A stretch of 32,524 nucleotides of DNA. Source: Arthrobacter sp. SO5 (GTDB lineage: Bacteria > Actinomycetota > Actinomycetes > Actinomycetales > Micrococcaceae). This document shows, in pieces, positions 1 to 11,948 of this stretch. Positions within the stretch are counted from its first letter, which is position 1; the number at the start of each line of letters is the position of its first letter. The stretch lies in contig NZ_MQTQ01000093.1 of assembly GCF_020532805.1 (NCBI RefSeq), positions 68,746 to 101,269 of the forward strand. Reading direction: 5' to 3'. The notes under the pieces are model-generated. The model saw only the letters and a list, made by a program, of their open reading frames with translations. It did no database searches and had not been told where the DNA came from. A program made the translations under genes and the position numbers.

Positions 1-1704
1 TGCCCGCAGGTTTTCCCGCCGCAGCAGCGAGTCGCCGTCGAGCAACAGGGCCGCGGAATAGCCGCCGGCTGCGACCGGTTCGGCGCCGACAGTCGCCACA
101 ACGAGCGACTTGGCTCCGGAAACAGCGGCCAGGACCCGGTCGCCGGAGGACGTGATGACAGGTTTTCCGGGGAAGGCCCGGCCGAGTTCTTCGGCGGTGC
201 GCAGCGCCCCGGTGGCGCCGCGCCGGAGCCGCACACCGTTGCAGGTGCCGCAGCGCCAGGCGGGGGCCTGTGTCGAGCACCAGCGGCACTGCGGCACCGC
301 CGAGGTGCCGGTGGACCCGGCAATGGCCAACGGACCGCTGCAGGCCGTACAGCGGGCCGGTTCACGGCAGTTATCGCAGGCCAGCGAGGGCGCGTACCCC
401 GCCCGGGCCACTTGGACCAGGACGGGCCCGCGTTCCAGGCCCTCCTTGGCGGCCCGCCAGGCCGCGCCGGGCAGCCTCGCGATCCTGGCCAGCGGATCGT
501 GCTCGAGTTCGAAACTGTCGGCGGTGTTCAGCACGCGCGGGACGGACCGGCGCACTACGGTGCGGTCCGCCTCCACGGGCCGGGCCCAGCCCGATTCGAC
601 CAGCCGCTGCGTCTCGGTGCTGCGGGCGTGCCCGGCAAGTAGGCAGGCGGCGCCCTCCTGGCCGGCGCGGAGCAGCAGCACCTCGCGGGCGTGGGCGTAC
701 GGGGAGCGCTGCTCGATGTGAAGGTCGTCTCCGTCGTCCCAGCAGACCACGAGGCCAAGGTTGTGGACCGGCGCGTAGGCGGCAGACCGGGTGCCGACGG
801 CCACCCCCGCAGCACCGCTGAGGATCCGCAGGAAGCTCCGGTACCGCGGGGTCTGGCCGTCGTCCGCGGTGAGCCGGGCAACGTCCCCGGCGGGCAGGAG
901 CTCCAAGAGTGCGGCCTCGACCCGGTCCAGGTCCCGGTAGTCGGGCACGACGACGACGGCCCCGCGGCCGGACAGGCGGACGGCCGCGACGGCCTCGGCG
1001 ATCATCCGCGGCCAGCCTCCCGGGCCGTAGCCCTGGAGTGCGCTCAGGACGGCCCGGGGCGACTCGCCTGCGCCGAGGTGCTGGAGGAACGCCGGCCCGT
1101 TGCGGTAGGCGCCCCAGCTCGAGGCCTCGAGTCCGGCCGGGATTGCCGCCCCTGCTCCGCCGGCGCCCTCCCCGTCGGGGTTGTCGCCGTCGGGGCTGCC
1201 GCCGTCGGGGCTGTCGCCGTCGGCGAAAAGCGCCGGGTCCAGGTGACCGTCGGGCGCGAATTCCTTCTCCAGTTTCGCCATCCGCGGGGGGACCGCCACG
1301 CGAAGGACGTCGCTCAGGGTTCCCGCATACCGGGCAGCGACGCGCCCGGCGAGTTCGGCGACGGCGGGCGTCAGCACGGGCACGGGCGAGAGGACTTTGT
1401 GCAGCGGCACGAGCGGGTGCCCGGCGTCGGACTCCGCCACCCGCTCAACGAGATAGCCGGCGAGTTCCTGGCCGTTGAACTTGACCTTGACCCGGACGCC
1501 GGGCCTGGCCGCGGCGTCAAGGCTCGCCGGGACGCTGTAGTCGAAGGGCCGGTCCAGGTGTGGGAGGGATGATTCGAGCCGGACCCGTGCCACGGGATGC
1601 TCGGCCGCGAGGGCCGGCCCGGCGGTGGTCGCCGGAAAGCCCTGGAGCAGTGAGAGCTGGAGGGGCTCGTCAGGGGCTGTGTCGCCGCCAGGGCTGGGCG
1701 TCAT
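1..1704 (-). CDS. priA: Primosomal protein N' (PriA), 3' end cut by window edge
   Basis: PriA takes part in restarting collapsed replication forks. 568 codons are visible; the C-terminal part lies beyond the left edge. The ATG at 1704 follows a good ribosome-binding site (AGGGAGGG). The N-terminal DNA-binding region is visible (LPHLDRPFDYSVP, then VRVKVKFNGQELAGYLVER). A cysteine cluster typical of the PriA zinc domain is present near residues 440-490 (CDNC, CTAC, CRWC, CGTC). The Walker A lysine motif is missing: the position where GxGKT is expected reads GYGPGGWPRM, and the DEAH box is replaced by CWDDGDD. Actinobacterial PriA proteins are known to have lost helicase motifs, so this is probably a non-helicase PriA rather than a dead gene. 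A linker of DG(D/G)(S/N)P repeats interrupts the middle of the protein. The gene lies downstream of metK but is separated from it by a terminator. Confidence 0.93.
   Translation of the reverse strand, partial: MTPSPGGDTAPDEPLQLSLLQGFPATTAGPALAAEHPVARVRLESSLPHLDRPFDYSVPASLDAAARPGVRVKVKFNGQELAGYLVERVAESDAGHPLVPLHKVLSPVPVLTPAVAELAGRVAARYAGTLSDVLRVAVPPRMAKLEKEFAPDGHLDPALFADGDSPDGGSPDGDNPDGEGAGGAGAAIPAGLEASSWGAYRNGPAFLQHLGAGESPRAVLSALQGYGPGGWPRMIAEAVAAVRLSGRGAVVVVPDYRDLDRVEAALLELLPAGDVARLTADDGQTPRYRSFLRILSGAAGVAVGTRSAAYAPVHNLGLVVCWDDGDDLHIEQRSPYAHAREVLLLRAGQEGAACLLAGHARSTETQRLVESGWARPVEADRTVVRRSVPRVLNTADSFELEHDPLARIARLPGAAWRAAKEGLERGPVLVQVARAGYAPSLACDNCREPARCTACSGPLAIAGSTGTSAVPQCRWCSTQAPAWRCGTCNGVRLRRGATGALRTAEELGRAFPGKPVITSSGDRVLAAVSGAKSLVVATVGAEPVAAGGYSAALLLDGDSLLRRENLRA
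1162..1221 (-). repeat. 15-bp in-frame tandem repeat inside priA
   Basis: Four 15-bp units, the last three nearly identical on the plus strand (ggggYtgYcgccgtc), encode a DGDSP/DGGSP/DGDNP run in PriA. The units keep the reading frame, so copy-number change would only alter the length of an acidic linker between the N-terminal DNA-binding region and the degenerate helicase core. Confidence 0.8.
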
Positions 1705-1759
1705 GGCATTTCCCTCCCTTCGGCTGCGGTCCAACCGTTCGATCGCCACTCAACAAGAA

Positions 1760-1792
1760 GTAGCCAGGCCCCCGGAACGGCGGCCTGGCTAC
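1760..1792 (-). terminator. Probable intrinsic terminator after metK
   Basis: A perfect 11-bp inverted repeat (GTAGCCAGGCC / GGCCTGGCTAC) with an 11-nt loop lies about 90 nt beyond the metK stop. On the minus strand it is followed by TTCTTGTTG, a weak T-rich tract. It would end the mihF-to-metK transcript before priA. Confidence 0.7.
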
Positions 1793-1804
1793 AGCACATC
1801 ACAC

Positions 1805-1864
1805 GGCAGTGACATTGAGGGCAGTGACATTTGGGGCAGTGACATTGAGGGCAGTGTCACCTGG
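1805..1864. repeat. 15-bp tandem repeat x4 between metK and priA
   Basis: Four contiguous 15-bp units: ggcagtgacattgag, ggcagtgacatttgg, ggcagtgacattgag and a diverged ggcagtgtcacctgg. The last copy carries TGTCAC, which is complementary to GTGACA in the other three, so hairpins can form between copies. There are no spacers, so it is not CRISPR. Confidence 0.9.
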
Positions 1865-1882
1865 GACGGTGAGGTCAGCGCC

Positions 1883-3118
1883 TCACGCGTTGAAGAAAGC
1901 CTTGAGCGCATCCACCCGGTCCAGCCGTTCCCAGGTGAAGTCCGGATCATCGCGGCCGAAGTGGCCGTGGGCGGCCGTCTTGGCGTAGATCGGGCGCTTG
2001 AGGTCCAGCGCGTCGATGATTGCCCGGGGCCGCAGGTCGAAGATCTCGGCGATCGCGGCACTGATCCTGGCCGGATCCACCGTTTCGGTGCCGAAGGTTT
2101 CCACATAGGTGCCGACCGGGCGGGCCTGGCCGATCGCGTAGGCGATCTGGATCTCGGCGCGTTTCGCGAGCCCGGCAGCCACGACGTTCTTGGCGACCCA
2201 GCGCATCGCGTAGGCGGCCGAGCGGTCCACCTTGGACGGGTCCTTGCCGGAGAAAGCGCCGCCGCCGTGGCGGGCCATGCCGCCGTAGGTGTCGACGATG
2301 ATCTTGCGGCCGGTGAGGCCGGCGTCGCCCACCGGACCGCCGATGACGAACGCGCCGGCCGGGTTCAGGATGTTGTGCGTCCGGGAGATGTCCAGGTTGG
2401 AGCGCGCCAGGACCGGATCGACCACGTACGCGGCAAGGTCGGCGCGGAGCTGGTCGAGGCTGGCGCCGTCGGCGTGCTGGCTGGAGATGACCACGGTCTC
2501 GACCGAGACCGGGCGGTCGCCGTCGTAGCCGACGGTGACCTGGGTTTTGCCGTCCGGACGGAGGTAGGACAGTTCGCCGTTCTTGCGGACCTCGGTGAGC
2601 CGCTCGGAGAGGCGGTGGGCCAGCCAGATCGGGACAGGCATGTACGAGGGGGTCTCGTCGCTGGCGTAGCCGAACATGAGGCCCTGGTCTCCCGCGCCCT
2701 GGAGGTCGTAGTCGTCCTCCTGGCGTCCCTCGCGCGCCTCGAGCGAGTTGAAGACGCCCCCGGCGATGTCGTTGGACTGCTGGCCGATGGAGACCGACAC
2801 CCCGCACCGGGCGCCGTCAAAGCCGTTGGCCGAGGAATCGTAGCCGATGCCGAGGATGGTCTCGCGGACGATCTGCGGGATTTCGACATAGGCGTCCGTG
2901 GTGACCTCGCCGGCAACGTGGACCAGTCCGGTGGTGGCAAGGGTTTCCACGGCCACCCGGGACTCCGGGTCCTTGGCCAGCAGGGCGTCGAGGATCGAAT
3001 CACTGATCTGGTCGCAGATCTTGTCAGGGTGCCCCTCCGTCACCGACTCGGACGTGAACAGCCGGAGCGAGGCGGGTGTGGACCCGTGGAAGTCAGGGAT
3101 GTGCAGCGGTAAAGTCAC
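1883..3118 (-). CDS. metK: S-adenosylmethionine synthetase
   Basis: Makes S-adenosylmethionine from ATP and methionine in the cytosol. The protein has 411 residues, close to the family length. Both signature motifs are intact: [12 protein letters not shown] (residues 141-152) and the phosphate-binding loop [16 protein letters not shown] (285-300). The N-terminal [16 protein letters not shown] motif, which carries metal and ATP ligands, is also present. The start is GTG at 3118, with AAGG seven bases upstream. A 78-bp gap separates it from coaBC. No SAM-riboswitch fold fits there, and the gene is probably co-transcribed with coaBC. The stop is followed in frame by 24 further sense codons that include the 15-bp repeats, which is probably chance. 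Confidence 0.98.
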   Translation of the reverse strand: MTLPLHIPDFHGSTPASLRLFTSESVTEGHPDKICDQISDSILDALLAKDPESRVAVETLATTGLVHVAGEVTTDAYVEIPQIVRETILGIGYDSSANGFDGARCGVSVSIGQQSNDIAGGVFNSLEAREGRQEDDYDLQGAGDQGLMFGYASDETPSYMPVPIWLAHRLSERLTEVRKNGELSYLRPDGKTQVTVGYDGDRPVSVETVVISSQHADGASLDQLRADLAAYVVDPVLARSNLDISRTHNILNPAGAFVIGGPVGDAGLTGRKIIVDTYGGMARHGGGAFSGKDPSKVDRSAAYAMRWVAKNVVAAGLAKRAEIQIAYAIGQARPVGTYVETFGTETVDPARISAAIAEIFDLRPRAIIDALDLKRPIYAKTAAHGHFGRDDPDFTWERLDRVDALKAFFNA

Positions 3119-3196
3119 TCAACTACCTTACTGGTTGGAAAACGGACGTGCGGCGGCGTGTGTCCCCGGACTAAGGAGACGTTGACGTCGCCAGGT

Positions 3197-4477
3197 TCAG
3201 GCCGGCGGGACAACCCGGCTCAACTCGGCGCTGATCCGGTCAATCACGGCAGCCGCAACGTCGGATTTGGAACCCGACGCTTCCTGGGGTTCGGAGCCGG
3301 TCCGGGAAAGGATGACTACGGAGTTGGTGTCCTCACCGAAGACCTTGCCTTCGCCGACGTGGTTGACCACCAGCAGGTCGCAGGCCTTGCGGCTCAGCTT
3401 GGCACGAGCGTACTCCAGGACGTCCCCGTCGGCGTCCCCCGTTTCGGCGGCGAAGCCGACAATCAGCTGGTTCCGGGAGGCCGCGTCCCGGACCTCGACG
3501 AGTTCGCGCAGGATATCCGGGTTGCGGACGAGGGAGATGACCGGATCGGCGGCGTCGTCGCGCTTCTTGATCTTCGTGCCGGAAACGTCCGCCGGGCGGA
3601 AATCAGCGACGGCGGCGGCCATGATGACGACGTCGGAGTCCGCGGCGGCGTGCAGCACCGCTTTCCGCAGCTCCAGGGCGGTCTCGACCTTGACCACTTC
3701 CGCGCCGTCGGGCGCCGGTACTTCCAGGTGGGCGGCCAACAGCCGGACCCTCGCGCCGGCGGCGAGGGCAGCGGCGGCCAGCGCCACGCCCTGCTTGCCG
3801 GAGGACCGGTTGCCAAGGAACCGCACCGGATCCAGGGGTTCGCGGGTACCGCCGGCGCTGACGGTGACGGTGAGGCCGGCCAACGGACGCAGGAGGGAAG
3901 AAAGTGCCGCATCCGACGGCGGCAGCGGGACCGCGCCGGGCGCTGCCGGGGCACCGGTGAGGGCCAGGGCGGCCTCGAAGATAGCCTCGGGGTCGGGCAG
4001 CCGCCCGGGACCGGAGTCAGAGCCGGTCAGCCGGCCCGAGGCCGGTTCCAGCACGGTGACGCCCCGGCTGCGCAGGGTCTCCACGTTGGCCCGGGTGGCG
4101 GCGTGCTGCCACATCTCGGTGTGCATGGCCGGGGCCATCAGCACCGGGCTGTCGCCGGCCATCAGCAGGGTGTTGGTGAGAAGGTCGTCGGCCTGTCCTG
4201 CGGCGGCGCGCGCCAGCAGGTCTGCGGTTGCCGGGGCCACGACGATCAGCGCGGCCTCATGGCCGAGCCGGACATGGTTGACGGTGTGCACCTCGTCGAA
4301 CACGCTGTTGCTCACCGGATGCCCGGACAAGGCCTCCCAGGTGGCGACGCCGACAAAGCGGGTGGCGGCCTCCGTGGGGATGACGGTGACGTCATGGCCG
4401 GCTTCAGTAAAAAGCCGGAGGAGGGAGGCCACCTTGTAGGCGGCTATCCCTCCCCCGACTCCGAGGACTATGCGCAC
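3197..4477 (-). CDS. coaBC: Phosphopantothenoylcysteine decarboxylase / phosphopantothenate-cysteine ligase
   Basis: A bifunctional coenzyme A biosynthesis enzyme: the CoaB domain joins cysteine to phosphopantothenate and the CoaC flavoprotein domain decarboxylates the product. The protein has 426 residues. The N-terminal flavoprotein domain starts GVGGGIAAYKVASLLR and contains NHVRLGH (with the presumed catalytic histidine) and PAMHTEMW. In that motif a histidine stands where the E. coli PAMNxxMW motif has asparagine. The substrate-clamp segment reads GRLTGSDSGPGRL and has no cysteine. The C-terminal ligase half begins near residue 203 with VTVSAGGTREPLDPVRFLGN. The start is GTG at 4477 with a strong GGAGG five bases upstream. 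The gene lies 25 bp after rpoZ. Confidence 0.97.
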   Translation of the reverse strand: MRIVLGVGGGIAAYKVASLLRLFTEAGHDVTVIPTEAATRFVGVATWEALSGHPVSNSVFDEVHTVNHVRLGHEAALIVVAPATADLLARAAAGQADDLLTNTLLMAGDSPVLMAPAMHTEMWQHAATRANVETLRSRGVTVLEPASGRLTGSDSGPGRLPDPEAIFEAALALTGAPAAPGAVPLPPSDAALSSLLRPLAGLTVTVSAGGTREPLDPVRFLGNRSSGKQGVALAAAALAAGARVRLLAAHLEVPAPDGAEVVKVETALELRKAVLHAAADSDVVIMAAAVADFRPADVSGTKIKKRDDAADPVISLVRNPDILRELVEVRDAASRNQLIVGFAAETGDADGDVLEYARAKLSRKACDLLVVNHVGEGKVFGEDTNSVVILSRTGSEPQEASGSKSDVAAAVIDRISAELSRVVPPA

Positions 4478-4502
4478 GTGACCTCCGTCTACGGCTGCGT
4501 GA

Positions 4503-4763
4503 TTACTCTGCAGGCTCGATCGGCGTGGAAACGAGCTTGCCTTCGTTGATCTCGCGCAGGGCGATGGACAGCGACTTCTCGTTCAGCTTGGTGTCGACCA
4601 GCGGGCCGACGTACTCGAACAGGCCCTCGTGCAGCTGGGCGTAGTAAGCGTTGATCTGGCGTGCGCGCTTGGCGCCGAAGATCACCAGTCCGTACTTCGA
4701 ATCGGCAGCCTTCAGCAGCTCGTCGATCGGCGGGTTGATGATGCCTTCAAGGTTCGTGGACAC
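4503..4763 (-). CDS. rpoZ: RNA polymerase omega subunit
   Basis: The small subunit that helps beta' fold and assemble into RNA polymerase. It has 86 residues with typical omega features: a [12 protein letters not shown] start, [17 protein letters not shown] (helix contacting beta'), and the actinobacterial tail [15 protein letters not shown]. The start is GTG at 4763 with GGAG five bases upstream. It sits between gmk and coaBC, a common arrangement in actinobacteria, and is probably co-transcribed with both. Confidence 0.97.
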   Translation of the reverse strand: MSTNLEGIINPPIDELLKAADSKYGLVIFGAKRARQINAYYAQLHEGLFEYVGPLVDTKLNEKSLSIALREINEGKLVSTPIEPAE

Positions 4764-4802
4764 GAATTCTCCAAATTCTAACGGGCCGATACGTCCCGGC
4801 GC

Positions 4803-5375
4803 CTAGCGTGGGTTCGGGGTCAGCCCCATGAGTGAAACAAGCTCGTCCGCTGCCCGTCGAACGTCATCATTGATGACGGTGTGGTCAAACTCCGGTTCAG
4901 CGGCAAGTTCTAGTTTAGCGGTTTCCAGCCTTTGCTGCTGTTCCTCCGCCGTTTCCGTGCCGCGGCCTACCAGGCGGCGGACCATTTCGTCCCAGCTCGG
5001 TGGCGCCAGGAACACGAACTGGGCCTCCGGGACGGCCTGCTTAACCTGCCGCGCGCCCTGCAGATCGATCTCCAGGAGCACCGACCGTCCCTCGGCAATG
5101 GCCGCGTCCACGGTGCTGCGCAGCGTGCCGTAGCGGTTGCGGCCGTGGACCACGGCCCATTCGAGGAGGTCACCGTTTTCCACCAAAGAGTCGAATTCCT
5201 CGGCCGCCTTGAAGAAGTAGTGGACGCCGTCAACCTCGCCCGGACGCGGCGGACGCGTCGTCGCCGAGACGGACAGCCAGACGCCGGGATAGTTGTCCCG
5301 GATGTAGGTGGACACGGTGCCTTTGCCAACAGCCGTCGGGCCGGCGAGGACTGTCAGTCCCGGTTTGTTGCTCAC
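4803..5375 (-). CDS. gmk: Guanylate kinase
   Basis: Phosphorylates GMP to GDP with ATP. The protein has 190 residues and carries the P-loop GPTAVGKGT (12-20). The GMP-binding segment [19 protein letters not shown] (36-54) and the [13 protein letters not shown] strand (about 100-112) are both typical. The start is GTG at 5375, preceded by AAGGA. It lies 41 bp after mihF and 39 bp before rpoZ. Confidence 0.98.
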   Translation of the reverse strand: MSNKPGLTVLAGPTAVGKGTVSTYIRDNYPGVWLSVSATTRPPRPGEVDGVHYFFKAAEEFDSLVENGDLLEWAVVHGRNRYGTLRSTVDAAIAEGRSVLLEIDLQGARQVKQAVPEAQFVFLAPPSWDEMVRRLVGRGTETAEEQQQRLETAKLELAAEPEFDHTVINDDVRRAADELVSLMGLTPNPR

Positions 5376-5416
5376 ATATTCCTTCGGCGGTGTTTGGATC
5401 AGCTCAGGGGTCCGAG

Positions 5417-5734
5417 CTATTTGTCGTCTATAAAATCTACCAGCGCCCGGCGCTGGTGAATTCCCAGGCCCCGGACCCGGCGCGACGCCGCGATGCCGAG
5501 CTGCTCCATGATCGCCGCGGCACGCACCCTCCCGATCCCGGGCAGCGCCTCCAGCAGCTCCACGATCCGCATCCGGGCGATGGCGTCGTCGGAGTCTCCT
5601 GCGCTGAGGAGTCCGGCGATGGTCAGCTCCCCGGACTTCAGCCGCTCCTTGGCCGCGGCTCTCGTGGTCCTGGCGGCTGCGGCCTTACTCAAGGCATCGG
5701 CACGCTCCTGCGGAGTGAGGGGTCGCAAGCTCAC
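5417..5734 (-). CDS. mihF: Integration host factor, actinobacterial type (MihF)
   Basis: A nucleoid-associated DNA-binding protein, unrelated to the HU-like IHF of proteobacteria, that binds and bends DNA through a helix-two-turns-helix fold. I place the start at the GTG at 5734, which has GGAGGAGG just upstream and gives 105 residues beginning [15 protein letters not shown], the family's usual N-terminus and length. An upstream in-frame start at 5782 would add 16 residues but lacks this support. The H2TH segment is [20 protein letters not shown] followed by LGI. The basic helix [17 protein letters not shown] lies near the N-terminus. It is the first gene of the block that runs through gmk. 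Confidence 0.95.
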   Translation of the reverse strand: MSLRPLTPQERADALSKAAAARTTRAAAKERLKSGELTIAGLLSAGDSDDAIARMRIVELLEALPGIGRVRAAAIMEQLGIAASRRVRGLGIHQRRALVDFIDDK

Positions 5735-5843
5735 TGAAGTCCTCCTCCGTGCGCTGCCGGGCCCATCAGACGGATCGGTCAATGAACTTTCGTGGGACGG
5801 CTCGGCCGGACAGCGCCCAGGCAGTTGCCGTGGGCGTGTCCTG

Positions 5844-5873
5844 AACCTACCGTCTGGACGCGGCAGAAATCAA
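5844..5873 (-). promoter_or_regulatory. Candidate promoter for mihF-gmk-rpoZ-coaBC-metK
   Basis: On the minus strand TTGATT (5873-5868) and TAGGTT (5849-5844) are separated by 18 bp, a good fit to a housekeeping sigma factor with a TAnnnT -10 box. It lies 110 bp before the mihF start, in the only sizeable gap (5735-5950) between pyrF and mihF. Confidence 0.5.
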
Positions 5874-5950
5874 TGGACAAGTTCCGCCGCCCAACCTTAG
5901 CCAAAGGTCAGGGCCGCGCAGTTCCTCAAAGGGTCCGTCGGGCCGGGCCC

Positions 5951-6851
5951 TCAGGCGCACAGTCCCTCGAGGGTCCGCTGGGCCGCGTCGCGCAGCGCCT
6001 GCCTCCCCGGGCCGGCGCCGAGAATGTCCCGGCTGGACGTGCCCAGCACCTGGCCGTACGCGCTGCCGAAGGTCCGGCGCAGGTCCGAGGCCGTGGCTCC
6101 CTGCGCGCCGAGCCCGGGGGCCAGAATCGGTCCGCGGACTGCGGCCAGGTCCAGGTCCAGGTCCCTGAGCGCGGAACCGACTGTGGCGCCGACGACGAGG
6201 CCGACGGAACCCAGACCCGCACCCAGACCCCCGGCTGCGGCGGCGTCAGCCGCACCGGCCGCACCGGCGAAGCGGCGGTTCTCGGCGGCAGCCGCCTGCA
6301 CGATCCTGCGGGCGACGGAGTCCTTCCCGCCAACGTGCTGGACGGACGCGCCCTCGGGGTTGGACGTCAGCGCCAGGACGAAGACGCCGCGCCCGGTCTG
6401 CGCCGCGAGGTCCAGGGCCGGCCGGAGCGACTCGAAGCCCAGGTAAGGACTCAGCGTCACCGAGTCCGCGGCCAGGGCGGAACCGTCCCGCAGCCACGCG
6501 TCGGCGTAGGCGGCCATGGTGGAGCCGATGTCGCCGCGCTTGGCGTCGGCGATGGTCAGCACGCCAGCCTCGGCGGCGGCGGCCAGGGTCCGTTCCAGCA
6601 CGGCGATCCCGGCCGACCCATGGCGTTCGTACAGTGCCACCTGCGGTTTCACCGCGGCAGCGAGGCCGCCCACCGCCGCCAGGACGGTGAGCGAGAAACG
6701 CTCCAGCCCGGCGACGTCGTCGTTCAGCCCCCAGGCCGCCAGCAGCGCCGGGTGCGGATCGATCCCGACGCACAGCGGCCCGCGGTCAGCCATGGCCCGG
6801 CCGAGCCGGGAGCCGAAGGACTCCCGGCCGGCCGTCTCAGCGGTAACAGCC

Positions 6852-6859
<8 letters not shown>
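5951..6859 (-). CDS. pyrF: Orotidine 5'-phosphate decarboxylase, class II
   Basis: Converts OMP to UMP, the last step of pyrimidine synthesis. The protein has 302 residues from the ATG at 6859. The catalytic DAKRGDI motif is at residues 105-111, preceded by LTIA, as in the long actinobacterial class. [10 protein letters not shown] (31-40) binds the nucleotide base region, and APGLGAQG near the C-terminus binds phosphate. An Ala/Gly-rich insertion ([17 protein letters not shown]) sits in a surface loop. The start overlaps the carB stop by 8 bp (ATGCCTGA), so translation is probably coupled. A second in-frame ATG lies 15 bp upstream (6874), made by a short duplication. A much longer upstream extension would run into carB and is not real. 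Confidence 0.96.
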
Positions 6860-10165
<3,306 letters not shown>

Positions 10166-10166
<1 letters not shown>

Positions 10167-11440
10167 TACTTCGTGTCCTCAGTCTTGGATTCGGTGGCAG
10201 TCTTTGTGTCGGTCTCCGTCTTGGACGAAGCGTCCGCCATCAGCTCGATGAAGCGGTCGAAGAGGTACGCGGCGTCGTGCGGGCCGGCGGCGGCTTCGGG
10301 GTGGTACTGCACCGAGAAGGCCGGTATGTCGAGGCAGGAAAGTCCTTCCACGACGTCGTCGTTGAGGCTCACGTGGCTCACTTCGACGCGGCCGAAACGC
10401 TCTTCGGGGGCCCGGGTGGCGCCGTCGAGCGGGGCATCGACGGCAAAGCCGTGGTTCTGCGAGGTGATCTCCACCTTGCCGGTACGCCGGTCCAGGACGG
10501 GCTGGTTGATGCCGCGGTGGCCGTAACGCAGCTTGTAGGTGCCGAAGCCGAGGGCGCGGCCGAGGATCTGGTTGCCGAAGCAGATGCCGAAGTACGGAAT
10601 CTTCGCATCGAGCACCGAGCGGAGCAGTTTGACCTGGGTGTCGGCGGTGGCGGGGTCGCCGGGCCCGTTGGACATAAAGACGCCGTCCGGGTTGAGGGCC
10701 GTGATGTCCGCCAGGGTCGCGGTGGCCGGCAGCACGTGCACCCGGACGCCGCGCTGGGCGAAGCGGATGGGGGTCATCCGCTTGATGCCAAGGTCGATCG
10801 CGGCGATGCTGAACCGCGGTTCGCCGTCCCAGCCGAAGTCCCTGGGCTCGACAATGTAGGCCTTGTCCACACTGACTTCCTCCGCCAGGCGGGCGCCTTC
10901 CATGGGCGCGCTCGCCAGGACGGCATCCACGAGTTCCTTGTCGGCGGCGCGGGCGGCGTCACCGGAGAAGATCCCGGCGCGCATGGTCTTGTGCTCGCGC
11001 AGGTGCCGGGTGATGGCACGGGTGTCCACTCCCTGGATGCCGACGATGCCCTGCTCGATGAGCTCATCGTCCAGAGAACGCTCGGAGCGCCAGTTGGACG
11101 GGCGGCGGGCCGCGTCCCGGACGATGTAGCCGGCCACCCAGATGCGCCGGGACTCGGCGTCGTCCCGGTTCACGCCGGTGTTGCCGATGTGCGGCGCCGT
11201 CTGGACCACCAGCTGGCGGGCGTAGGAGGGGTCCGTGATGGTCTCCTGGTAGCCGGTCATGCCGGTGGCGAACACCGCCTCGCCGAGGGCAGTGCCGGTG
11301 GCGCCGTAGCCGGTGCCGCGGAAGATCCGGCCGTCCTCGAGCACGAGCACCGCAGCGGTGGCTGCCTGCGCGGGCGCGGTGGCGTTTGCTGTCACTGCTT
11401 GTTCTGTCACTTTGGATTCCGTCACGTCGTTACTTTCCAC
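10166..11440 (-). CDS. carA: Carbamoyl-phosphate synthase small (glutaminase) subunit
   Basis: Hydrolyses glutamine and passes ammonia to CarB. The protein has up to 424 residues. The class I glutamine amidotransferase triad is present: Cys287 in [12 protein letters not shown], and His and Glu in [13 protein letters not shown] near residues 375-388. The oxyanion and glutamine-binding segment MSNGPGDP is at 256-263. The start is uncertain: GTG at 11440 overlaps the upstream gene by 11 bp, while a GTG at 11425 has GGAAAG eight bases before it. The N-terminal 28 residues and the C-terminal tail (rich in K, T, E, D and S after FIELMAD) are outside the conserved core and look disordered. Confidence 0.98.
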
Positions 11441-11948
11441 TATCGGCTTCTGCCTGAGGGGCTGCGGAGATCAAATCTTGGAGGGCGTTGAGGAGGATGG
11501 CTTTGTCGCCGGCGTGCCGGCTGCGGAAACCGGAATCCAGTTCGCGGCTGCCCAGCATCCAGCTGATGACCAGCAGTCCGTCCTTTTCGACGAACTTGCC
11601 GGCCATGCCGCTTTCCTGCCGCACCCCGGTGAGGCTGGCGGCCGGGATGAAGACCGGGCCGGCGCCGGAGCGCTCGAACAGCACGCCTTCCGGGTGGACG
11701 CTGAGCCCGGCGTTGGTGCGGATCCCCAGGTTGTGGACGGCAATGCGGTCCAGCCAGTCACCGGCGGTGGTGGAGGCCACGTACTGGCCGTCAGCTGCGG
11801 CCAGCGCCGCGCCCAGTTCCGCGGGGACCTCCGGCAGGGGGTCGACGTCGGCCTGGCGGCGCAGGCGGTTCCGCCAGCCGACCGCCAGGAGGGCAAAAAC
11901 CACCACGGCGAGGGAGAGCATGAACAGTCCTGGAAGCACTCTGTCCAT
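11430..11948 (-). CDS. PH-like domain membrane protein of the pyr operon
   Basis: Of unknown function. The protein has 172 residues: an N-terminal membrane helix (about residues 5-24, [20 protein letters not shown]), then a basic stretch (WRNRLRR) that suggests a cytosolic C-terminus. A beta-rich domain ([43 protein letters not shown]) resembles the bacterial PH-like fold. The same kind of gene sits between pyrC and carA in mycobacteria (Rv1382) and many other actinobacteria. Its ATG shares one base with the pyrC stop (TGATG), and its end overlaps the first possible carA start. It lacks any visible pyrimidine-enzyme motif, so its place in the operon is the only hint of role. Confidence 0.88.
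   Translation of the reverse strand: MDRVLPGLFMLSLAVVVFALLAVGWRNRLRRQADVDPLPEVPAELGAALAAADGQYVASTTAGDWLDRIAVHNLGIRTNAGLSVHPEGVLFERSGAGPVFIPAASLTGVRQESGMAGKFVEKDGLLVISWMLGSRELDSGFRSRHAGDKAILLNALQDLISAAPQAEADSGK

Noticed and set aside
1625..3112. A 495-codon plus-strand frame opposite metK
   Set aside because: It is a shadow of metK with no recognisable domains.
3119..3196. SAM riboswitch before metK
   Set aside because: The gap is only 78 bp and contains none of the conserved riboswitch helices; metK is probably in an operon with coaBC.
5735..5782. A longer mihF start at 5782
   Set aside because: GTG 5734 has a strong GGAGG and gives the standard 105-residue protein.
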